Assembly (NCBI GenBank): GCA_016190465.1
Contig: JACPQP010000228.1
Coordinates: 1 to 11,121, forward strand
Origin: Chloroflexota bacterium
Lineage (GTDB): Bacteria > Chloroflexota > UBA6077 > FW602-bin22 > JACPQP01
Length of the DNA: 11,121 nt
Direction of reading: 5' to 3'
Part shown: positions 6,050 through 11,121 of the stretch, piece by piece
Numbering within the stretch: position 1 is the stretch's first letter
Layout of the letters: each line of letters opens with the position of its first letter
The notes under the pieces: model-generated
The model's input: the letters and a program-made list of their open reading frames with translations, nothing else
What the model was told of the DNA's origin: nothing
The model's database searches: none
Position numbers and translations under genes: made by a program

Positions 6050-9000
6050 TCTCCGGCCGGGCGGCGCAGCAGCGCGACCGGAAACGCGGCGAAGACACTC
6101 GCGAGCGGGAGCACGATCCGACCATCCTGCTCGACCGTCGTCAGCGTCTCGCCGGTGAAGACGTTGCGGTAGATCTCGCCAGCGCCGGCATTGGGAACCG
6201 TGACGATCGTATCTTCCCAGATCGCCGCGCCGTGTGGCAGGGTCATCGTCCCGCGCGTGAGCGAGACGATCAGACGCGGGACGATGACGAGAAAGATGAC
6301 GTCACGACTCGTCCGCGCGTAGCCGACCACGTGATCTCGTCGGGCTCCGCTGATGTCCAGCGAGCGATGGCTTCCCGTCGCGAACACCTCGGCGCAGAGC
6401 CGGCGCTGGCTGAGTGTGCGATGAACGAGGTAGAGCTTCACCCGTCCGTCGGTCCACCGCTCCAGCAGCTCGCCCGTCAATCCGTTCGGGCCGTCGCCCC
6501 GTCGCCCCGTCCCTCCTCCCTCCCTCCCCTTTGGCCCGTCGACGGCGGCGATGCGGTCGATCAGCTCGCCGAGCAGCCGCGTCCGCAGCTCGTAATCGAC
6601 CGGACCACGGTTGTCGGGATCGACCAGGCTGAAGTTCCAGAGCTCACTCCCCTGGTAGATGTCGGGGACGCCCGGCGCAGTCAGTTGCAGGAGGGTCTGG
6701 GCCAGCGCGTTGAGCATGCCGTAGAAGGCGACAAACTCCTGAAACGGTCGAAAATCGGCGAGAAACCCCTCGCCGGATCGACCGGTCAGGATCCCCTCGA
6801 CAAAGCGCGAGACCGCCTCGTCGTACGCCCGGTTGGGATTGACCCAGCTCGTGTGGACCTTGGCCTCCTTGATCGCCTTCTGCATGTGGCTGTCGATCCG
6901 CTGGCGGAACGCCCGGAATGCTGTCCGGTCAAGTGGCTCGAGCGGCCAGGCCCCGAGCAGCGTCTGATACAGCAGATACTCGTCGTTACGGTCGGGGGCC
7001 ATCTGGCCGTCGACCATCGTCTTCTTCGCGCGATTGTGCCGGCTCCACCGCGTCAACGCGGCGCGCCAGAGCCGCGGCACCTCCGAGAGCGCGTTCAGGC
7101 GAGCGCGAACGTCGGCGCTGCGCTTGGAGTCGTGGGTCGAGCCCGCCAGCATCGCCGCCGGCCAGCGCCGCAGCCGCTCGGCATTCTGACGGTGGAAGGC
7201 CGCCGGCGAGCTACCGAACTGCTCGGGATCACCACCGACCTCGTTGAGCGAAAGGAGCCGGTTGTAGACGTAGAACGCGGTGTCCTCGACCCCTTTCGCC
7301 ATCACGGGGCTGGTCGTCTGTTGAAACCGCATCACGAAGCTATTCCACTCGGCCCGGTCCTCGGCCGTGGCGCCATCCGGGTATTGCTGGAGCAGGACTG
7401 TTCGGATGAAGTCGAAGACCGCGCCGGCCGTGCGGGGGTTCCGCCGCTTTGCCTCGGCGACGGCCGCCTCGATCGCGGCCAGGTCGTGCTCCTCGATGAC
7501 CCTTTCCCCCCCGGGTGGGGGAAAGGGCAGGGAGAGGGGGACCCCTCCCCCGATGGGGTCCGGCCTGATGGGGTCCGGCGACGCGCGCTTGCATTCGATC
7601 GGCAGCGCGGTCAGATAGGTGCGATAGATCGGCAGGGCGGCGATGATCTCGCGAATCGCAAAGGTGAGGCTGTTCAGCGTGAAATCGCGGTACCAGCGGT
7701 TCTTGCGAGCAAGGCGTTTCAGCTGGTAGCCCAGCTCGTTGATCTCGCTGGCCAGTGAGACGAGCATGATCATCTTCTTCGACGAGTTGACCAGGTTGCC
7801 GAAGTGGATCCGGGTATGCGTGAACGCCTGATAGAGGTCGGTGAACGCCTTGCGGTTGGCGGGATCGACGAACAACCCGTTGACGGCGTTGGCGAAGTCA
7901 TAGCCGGTCGTGCCGTGGACCGGCCAGGACTCGGGAAGGCTCTCCCGTTGCCCGAGGATCTTCTCGACTACCACGTACAGCGGTCGGCTGACCGGCGCAT
8001 CGAGATCGCCTGCTCGCTCGACCTCGAACCGGTCGAGCAGCGCCTGCGCGGTGGCCTCACGCTCGGCGCTGGCCGGGCCAAACCGCTGGTCGAGCCACTC
8101 CTCGATGAGCGCCTGCCAGGCGCTCCGCTGCACTTGGCGCAGGTAGGCGACCGGATCCCAGAGACCATCCGCGTGGTCGATCCGAAGGCCAGTGACCTTC
8201 CCCTCGCGGATCAGCCGCAGCACCAGCCGGTGGGTCTCGGCAAACACTGCCGGCCACTCCATTCGGATCGCCGCCAGCTCGTTCACGTCAAAAAAGCGCC
8301 GGTAGTTGATCTCCTCGGCCGCGACTCGCCAGAACGCTAGCCGATAGGACTGGTTATTGAGCAGGTGATCGAGGGCGTCGAAACTCCGGGACTCCCCACG
8401 GGTGCCGTTGAAGGTGGCGACCGCCGCCTCGATCGCCGCCTGGACCGCTGGCGAAGCCGTGGCGAGCTTGGCGACTCGTCGCTTGATAACCTCCTTCTCG
8501 CGCTGTCGCTCGGCGACCTTCTCCGGGTCCGTCTCGGTCTCCGGCGGCAGGTAGCTGATCGCCGTGATGATGGACTGGAGCTCCTGGACGTGCTCGTGGT
8601 CGCGGCCGAGCGCCTCGGCCAGCTCGTCGCCCTTCGAGGAGAGGATATCGGCGTAGGAGCGCGGCGCCACCGGCAGCCGACGATCGTAGTAGGAGACGAA
8701 GAAGGCGCCATCCTCATAGCTCAGGACCAGCTCCTGGCCCTCCAGCACCTTGCCGTACGGGTCGCCCAGGATGGGCAGCAGGACGCGGTTCTCCAGGTCG
8801 GCCCCCACCTTCAGCGGGTGCCAGTCGATGTCGAAGAACGGCGCGTAGGGCGAGCTGGGGCCGTTTTCCAGCACGTCCATCCACCAGGTGTTGCCCGCAT
8901 CGGCAATCCCCATGTGGTTCGGGACGACGTCGAAGATCAGCCCCAGGTTGCACCGCCGTAGCTCGGCGGCCAGCGCATCGAAGTCCGCCTCGGAGCCGAG

Positions 9001-9252
9001 CGTCGGGTTGAAAGTGTGGTGATCGCAGACGTCGTAGCCGTGGCTGCTGTCGTGACCCGCTTTGAGGCAGGGCGACGCATAGACGTCGGTAACGCCAAGC
9101 ATCTCGAGATAGGGCACGATCCGGCGAGCGTCGGCGAAGGTGAAAGATCGGCCGAACTGGAGGCGGTAGGTCGTCACCGGCAGGCGACGGCGAGCCAGCA
9201 CTGCCTTCGCCGCCTCAGCGAACAGGTCACGATCGGCCTGCTCAGGATGCAC
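6004..9252 (-). CDS. treY: Maltooligosyl trehalose synthase TreY (GH13)
   Basis: This 1082-aa enzyme isomerises the reducing-end alpha-1,4 bond of maltodextrins to alpha,alpha-1,1, making maltooligosyl trehalose; TreZ (not in this window) then releases trehalose. The GH13 barrel is visible: TYRLQFGRSFTFADA (28-42), FDVVPNHMG (107-115), nucleophile D359 in GLRIDHADGL, acid/base E430 in VVVEKILG, GTTGYDFANAVNGLF (447-461), D708 in STHDSKRSADVRARL, and GVPDIYQGSELW (861-872). It is cytosolic with no signal peptide. The start is GTG 9252 with GAGGTGA about 6 bases upstream. It is longer than most TreY proteins (about 700-1000 aa), partly because of two in-frame insertions: residues ~556-585 encoded by a palindromic repeat, and ~907-921 encoded by a C-rich low-complexity run. 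Neither touches a catalytic residue. The natural C terminus appears to be near AFPVALLRRP; the last ~16 codons and the TAG stop are read from the antisense strand of tRNA-Gly. Confidence 0.96.
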   Translation of the reverse strand: MHPEQADRDLFAEAAKAVLARRRLPVTTYRLQFGRSFTFADARRIVPYLEMLGVTDVYASPCLKAGHDSSHGYDVCDHHTFNPTLGSEADFDALAAELRRCNLGLIFDVVPNHMGIADAGNTWWMDVLENGPSSPYAPFFDIDWHPLKVGADLENRVLLPILGDPYGKVLEGQELVLSYEDGAFFVSYYDRRLPVAPRSYADILSSKGDELAEALGRDHEHVQELQSIITAISYLPPETETDPEKVAERQREKEVIKRRVAKLATASPAVQAAIEAAVATFNGTRGESRSFDALDHLLNNQSYRLAFWRVAAEEINYRRFFDVNELAAIRMEWPAVFAETHRLVLRLIREGKVTGLRIDHADGLWDPVAYLRQVQRSAWQALIEEWLDQRFGPASAEREATAQALLDRFEVERAGDLDAPVSRPLYVVVEKILGQRESLPESWPVHGTTGYDFANAVNGLFVDPANRKAFTDLYQAFTHTRIHFGNLVNSSKKMIMLVSLASEINELGYQLKRLARKNRWYRDFTLNSLTFAIREIIAALPIYRTYLTALPIECKRASPDPIRPDPIGGGVPLSLPFPPPGGERVIEEHDLAAIEAAVAEAKRRNPRTAGAVFDFIRTVLLQQYPDGATAEDRAEWNSFVMRFQQTTSPVMAKGVEDTAFYVYNRLLSLNEVGGDPEQFGSSPAAFHRQNAERLRRWPAAMLAGSTHDSKRSADVRARLNALSEVPRLWRAALTRWSRHNRAKKTMVDGQMAPDRNDEYLLYQTLLGAWPLEPLDRTAFRAFRQRIDSHMQKAIKEAKVHTSWVNPNRAYDEAVSRFVEGILTGRSGEGFLADFRPFQEFVAFYGMLNALAQTLLQLTAPGVPDIYQGSELWNFSLVDPDNRGPVDYELRTRLLGELIDRIAAVDGPKGREGGGTGRRGDGPNGLTGELLERWTDGRVKLYLVHRTLSQRRLCAEVFATGSHRSLDISGARRDHVVGYARTSRDVIFLVIVPRLIVSLTRGTMTLPHGAAIWEDTIVTVPNAGAGEIYRNVFTGETLTTVEQDGRIVLPLASVFAAFPVALLRRPAGEAGYGIRTRAPSLEG
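6490..6533. repeat. C-rich low-complexity insertion inside treY
   Basis: GCCCCGTCGCCCCGTCCCTC and the following CCTCCC runs encode the Gly/Arg-rich residues GPKGREGGGTGRRGDGP (~907-921) on the minus strand. They sit between LLGELIDRIAAV and LTGELLERWTDGRVKLY, where the family normally has a short linker. The reading frame is preserved. Confidence 0.55.
7500..7581. repeat. Palindromic repeat inserted in frame within treY
   Basis: CCCTTTCCCCC (7500-7510) pairs with GGGGGAAAGGG (7517-7527) around a 6-base loop. GCAGGGAGAGGGGGA and a tandem pair of GATGGGGTCCGGC units (7552-7566 and 7567-7581) follow. Translated on the minus strand it gives Pro/Gly-rich residues ~558-585 (PDPIRPDPIGGG, LPFPPPGG), between LTALPIECKR and RVIEEHDLAAIEAAV. 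The GGAGAGGGGG word is shared with the palindromes at 5425-5478 and 11084-11121. This is best explained as a repeat insertion that kept the frame. Confidence 0.75.
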
Positions 9253-9288
9253 GGCTACTCACCTCAACGGGCGACGCGGGGTACGGAG

Positions 9289-9309
9289 TTAACCACAAAG
9301 ACACAAAGC
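9289..9309. repeat. Short dispersed-type word TTAACCACAAAGACACAAAG
   Basis: This A/C-rich 20-mer stands out in GC-rich DNA. It resembles a repeat word that I recall as widespread at gene borders of environmental bacteria. There is only one copy in the window, so the repeat status rests on recollection. Confidence 0.3.
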
Positions 9310-9431
9310 CCAGGCAGCCCACCGTCACCCAAGCCACAATCGAGAACAAGCAGGCGAAGTGAGTATGCCCGACAAGCGTGAGTGAGGGTAGTTGTTCCCG
9401 TGAGGAAAGCCGCGACGCCCTGCATATGACA

Positions 9432-9461
9432 ATCCTAACACGGCGGCTGGTGCCGTCGCAA
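9432..9461 (-). promoter_or_regulatory. Candidate promoter for treY
   Basis: On the minus strand TTGCGA (9461-9456) and TAGGAT (9437-9432) are 18 bases apart, with transcription expected near 9425 and a ~170-base leader to the treY GTG. The match to consensus is moderate and other spots in this region cannot be excluded. Confidence 0.3.
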
Positions 9462-9485
9462 CTCCTGGGCAGAGGAGCAGATCGC

Positions 9486-9513
9486 TTGACAAGACGAACG
9501 AATGTTCTATAAT
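9486..9513 (+). promoter_or_regulatory. Near-consensus sigma-70 promoter
   Basis: TTGACA (9486-9491) and TATAAT (9508-9513) are both perfect hexamers, separated by 16 bases. Start of transcription is expected near 9520, giving a leader of ~130 bases before the ATG at 9651. So strong a promoter is typical of genes that are held down by a repressor, which fits the operator inside the spacer. Confidence 0.88.
9496..9507 (+). promoter_or_regulatory. LexA operator (SOS box, GAACN4GTTC type)
   Basis: GAACGAATGTTC is a perfect GAAC-N4-GTTC palindrome and also fits the stricter Gram-positive form GAACRNRYGTTY. It occupies almost exactly the spacer between the -35 and -10 hexamers, the ideal position for LexA to block RNA polymerase. 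LexA is not encoded in this window, so binding is inferred. Confidence 0.8.
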
Positions 9514-9650
9514 GGGCAGGCAGGAGCAAACCGCTCTGGCGACGAGGCCACCCGGCCGCGTTCCTGGGTGTCAAGCGCCAGGTGTCGGGGTTCAGGCAGG
9601 AAGTCGCGTTGGTGAGAAAGCCACGCGGTGGTGAGTGAAAGGACGAGACG

Positions 9651-9968
9651 ATGGTGGATGGGGAGGTCTGGATCCAGGCAACGCTGTTTCCGGACGTGGT
9701 GGACGCGCAGCAGCGAGTCGTTCCCACGACGTCCCCCGCCAGGCAGGCATCTGGTCGCCGGACGGAGCCAGCCTCGGTCGACCGTCGCAACCGATCAGCC
9801 GGCTGGCAACGGGTCACCCGCGACCCCGCGGTCGCCCTCTCCTATGCCCAGAGTGCCGAGATGAACGCTGAACTCCGGGCCGGCCTCGCCGGAGCGTTGG
9901 CTCGGCTGAGTACCGAACAGCGTGGCGCGCTGCGGGCGATCCTGGCTGGTGGCCGCACGGCGGCATGA
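9651..9968 (+). CDS. Small putative SOS-inducible protein with clamp-binding-like motif
   Basis: This 105-aa protein is not recognised as any named family. The start ATG has AAAGGA 7 bases upstream (9638-9643), and codon use is the GC-rich style of its neighbours. Residues 9-13 read Q-A-T-L-F followed by P, fitting the Qxx(L/M)F pentapeptide through which many proteins dock on the beta sliding clamp; E. coli Pol III alpha uses QADMF. Residues ~25-58 are Arg/Ser/Thr/Pro-rich and probably flexible. Residues ~59-98 look helical (ALSYAQSAEMNAELRAGLAG, then LARLSTEQRGALRAILAG). There is no membrane segment or signal peptide, so it is not like the membrane-anchored SOS division inhibitors. Expression is predicted to be LexA-controlled from the promoter at 9486-9513. 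It appears monocistronic, followed by a repeat and then convergent PAC2. The role is inferred only: a damage-induced partner of the clamp, of an error-prone polymerase, or of replication. Confidence 0.75.
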   Translation: MVDGEVWIQATLFPDVVDAQQRVVPTTSPARQASGRRTEPASVDRRNRSAGWQRVTRDPAVALSYAQSAEMNAELRAGLAGALARLSTEQRGALRAILAGGRTAA

Positions 9969-9970
9969 TG

Positions 9971-10049
9971 GGCTATCGGGTGTCGGGTATCAGGTGTCAG
10001 GTGCCGAGATTCCTCGTCGCCGCGCACCTCGGAATGACAAAGTGTCCTT
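9971..10049. repeat. Compound dispersed-type repeat between convergent genes
   Basis: The first part is a run of GGTGTC/GGTATC/GGTGTCAGG words (9978-10003). The second, CCGAGATTCCTCGTCGCCGC through CTCGGAATGACAAAGTG, has ATTCC (10009-10013) opposing GGAAT (10031-10035) to form an interrupted stem. Both parts resemble repeat words that I recall from many environmental genomes. The element fills the whole gap between the stop codons at 9968 and 10056. Confidence 0.5.
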
Positions 10050-10055
10050 GTCGCA

Positions 10056-10970
10056 TCAGGGTGAGTCGTCCGGTCGATCCTGGCGCAGGAATTCCTCGAG
10101 CTCGCGGAGGATCGTCTCGCTGTCAGGCAACTCGGCGGGAGTCGTTCGGGGTGACTCGCCTCCCTGTCTACTCTCGGGCTCAACCTCGCCCTCGCCTCGC
10201 GCCTCCAGTTCGCGCACGTACCGGGCGATCTCCGGGTTTTTCGCCAGCGCCTGGGCTATCTCGGCATCGAATCGCCCGGTCATCGCGACCCACTCGGTCA
10301 GGTCAAGGCGAAGATCGAAGAGCGCGCTGAGCCGCTCGAGCAGCGCACCGGTGACTTTCGGGTTCATCGACGCCGAGATGTAGTGCGGGACGTTTCCCCA
10401 CAAGCTGGCCGCGACCACGTTTCGGCTGGCACACGTCGCGTTGAGCACGCCGATGATCCCGGTCGGCCCCTCGTAGCGCGATCCGGCGACTCGCCGCGCG
10501 CGCAGCCGAGCGTTCAGGTCAGGGTCGTTCGAGGAGCCACTCAGCCGGGCGGGACGACTGTGCGGCACGTCGGCTAGCAGGCCGCCGAGCGTGATCACGG
10601 TCGAGACGTTGCAGGTTCCCGCGACGTCGAGGATCGACTCGACAAACGTCTTCCAGCGGAGGTGCGGCTCGACCCCGACGAGCAGGACGGCATCCCGATC
10701 CGCTCCCACCGCGGTCTGGTAGTACAGCTCGTTCGCCGGCCACTCGATTCGCCGACGCGCGCCGGGCCCGAGTCGGACTGTCGGCCGCCGCTCGGTGAAG
10801 ACGTAGAACTCCTCAGGATCGATCTCGGCGAACCTGCGGGCGTCCCATTCGCGGATGAGGAACTGCACCGCGGACGTGGCCACTTCACTCGCGTCGTTCC
10901 AGCCCGCAAACGCCGCCACCAAGAGGGCATCGTGAAGCGATGGCATCTCCGTGGCCCGTACGTGTCGCAT
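10056..10970 (-). CDS. PAC2-family protein (proteasome-assembly-chaperone-like)
   Basis: This 304-aa protein has the PAC2 (PF09754) layout: LLVAAFAGWNDASEVATSAV (17-36), the ELYYQTAVGADRDAVLLVGVEP core, LGGLLADVPHSRP (118-130), YEGPTGIIGVLN and SLWGNVPHYIS (179-189). The tail after ~250 is acidic and Pro/Ser-rich and ends in a short helix (SETILRELEEFLRQ). The family is named after proteasome assembly chaperones, but many bacterial members occur without an established task. The start is ATG 10970, preceded by a perfect AGGAGG 7 bases upstream; a GTG 24 bases further up (10994) is in frame but lies beyond that ribosome site. No proteasome genes are visible nearby. It is convergent with the small SOS-type gene. 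Family assignment is confident; function is open. Confidence 0.92.
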   Translation of the reverse strand: MRHVRATEMPSLHDALLVAAFAGWNDASEVATSAVQFLIREWDARRFAEIDPEEFYVFTERRPTVRLGPGARRRIEWPANELYYQTAVGADRDAVLLVGVEPHLRWKTFVESILDVAGTCNVSTVITLGGLLADVPHSRPARLSGSSNDPDLNARLRARRVAGSRYEGPTGIIGVLNATCASRNVVAASLWGNVPHYISASMNPKVTGALLERLSALFDLRLDLTEWVAMTGRFDAEIAQALAKNPEIARYVRELEARGEGEVEPESRQGGESPRTTPAELPDSETILRELEEFLRQDRPDDSP

Positions 10971-10977
10971 CGGTCTG

Positions 10978-10983
10978 CCTCCT
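10978..10983 (-). promoter_or_regulatory. Shine-Dalgarno AGGAGG deciding the PAC2 start
   Basis: A perfect AGGAGG on the minus strand sits 7 bases before the ATG at 10970 and downstream of the alternative GTG at 10994, so translation should begin at 10970. Confidence 0.9.
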
Positions 10984-11083
10984 GTCTCGGACACGGGATC
11001 GCCCGGGCGTGTGGCGATCCGCCATCAGCGGCCAGCCTTGGGCCGGGGCCCAGGCCACGGATCTGGGAACCGCAGAGGGCCCG

Positions 11084-11121
11084 CCCTCACCCCTGCCCCT
11101 CTCCCTGTGGGAGAGGGGGAG
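11084..11121. repeat. Palindromic repeat copy, cut by window end
   Basis: CCCTCACCCCTGCCCCTCTC begins this copy. CCCCTCTCCC (11096-11105) pairs perfectly with GGGAGAGGGG (11109-11118) over a TGT loop. It matches the left arm and loop edge of the palindrome at 5425-5478 closely (CCTCACCCC, CCCCTCTCC, GGAGAGGGGG) and probably continues past the window. The 90 bases before it (10995-11083) hold only a GCCTTGGGCC/GGCCCAGGC near-palindrome (11035-11055) and no clear promoter. Confidence 0.75.

Larger units (their letters stand above)
9253..9650. other. 398-bp divergent intergenic region, treY / small SOS-type gene
   Basis: From left to right it contains the treY ribosome site and leader, an AACCACAAAGACACAAAG word, a weak minus-strand promoter candidate, the strong plus-strand promoter with its GAACN4GTTC box, and a ~130-base leader for the small gene at 9651. 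That leader includes a GTGTCAAGCGCCAGGTGTC stretch (9569-9587) resembling the repeat after 9971, and a TTCCTG/CAGGAA pair that could fold. I see no convincing coding frame here. Confidence 0.6.

Noticed and set aside
5874..6125. 83-codon minus-strand ORF over the tRNA region
   Set aside because: It is antisense to the tRNA and to its leader and overlaps the treY 3' end in another frame; the GFEPVHPAW-like text is the usual artefact of translating the tRNA complement.
6232..7758. 508-codon plus-strand ORF opposite treY
   Set aside because: It mirrors the GC3 pattern of treY, and its sequence is Arg/Gly/Val-rich without any recognisable motif, while the minus strand carries clear GH13 catalytic motifs.
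9242..9817. 191-codon minus-strand ORF across the promoter region upstream of treY
   Set aside because: It overlaps the treY start, runs antisense through the small gene, and its translation is low-complexity with residues typical of non-coding GC-rich DNA (including translated repeat words); no family motif is visible.
1..11121. CRISPR array, phage or insertion sequence
   Set aside because: No regularly spaced direct repeats of 24-40 bases, no cas or transposase-like proteins, and no phage structural genes are visible in the window.

Overview
The window is GC-rich (roughly two thirds G+C) chromosomal DNA from a free-living bacterium. The gene set is a PF09818-type ABC-class ATPase, a DUF47/PiT phosphate pair, a TreY-type trehalose enzyme, a PAC2-family protein and a Gram-positive-style LexA box. 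Together with several short GC-rich palindromic repeats, this best fits the Chloroflexota (Thermomicrobia-like). That assignment is inference from gene content and style; there is no rRNA here to anchor it.

Layout. 70-1935 (+) is a predicted ABC-class ATPase of unknown role. It converges on a minus-strand block, 2090-5394. Read 5'->3' on the minus strand, this block is a DUF47/PhoU-like protein, a PiT-family phosphate permease 27 bp downstream, then after a 260-bp gap an unusual receiver + HAMP + histidine-kinase protein that looks like a fused remnant of a response-regulator/sensor-kinase pair. Region 5395-5978 has no firm gene. It holds a 25-bp perfect inverted repeat, a doubtful 48-codon minus-strand ORF, and a promoter for tRNA-Gly(UCC) at 5979-6049. 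The minus-strand treY (6004-9252) is long (1082 codons), carries two repeat-derived insertions in its coding sequence, and ends inside the antisense strand of the tRNA gene. Region 9253-9650 is a divergent intergenic region with a near-consensus promoter whose spacer holds a perfect SOS-box-type palindrome. It drives a small unrecognised 105-aa gene (9651-9968, +). A minus-strand PAC2-family gene (10056-10970) closes the window.

How the genes fit together. DUF47-PiT is a conserved phosphate-uptake module. TreY is the first enzyme of the TreY/TreZ route from maltooligosaccharide to trehalose; treZ is not in the window. The ABC-class ATPase and the PAC2 protein are conserved families without an assigned task in such bacteria.

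The most interesting item is the small gene at 9651-9968. A palindrome matching GAACN4GTTC lies between its -35 and -10 elements, and its product has a Q-A-T-L-F pentapeptide at residues 9-13 that resembles the beta-sliding-clamp-binding motif. This suggests an undescribed DNA-damage-inducible protein acting at the replication clamp. Other points of interest are the kinase fusion, the tRNA-supplied treY stop codon and repeat insertions tolerated inside reading frames.
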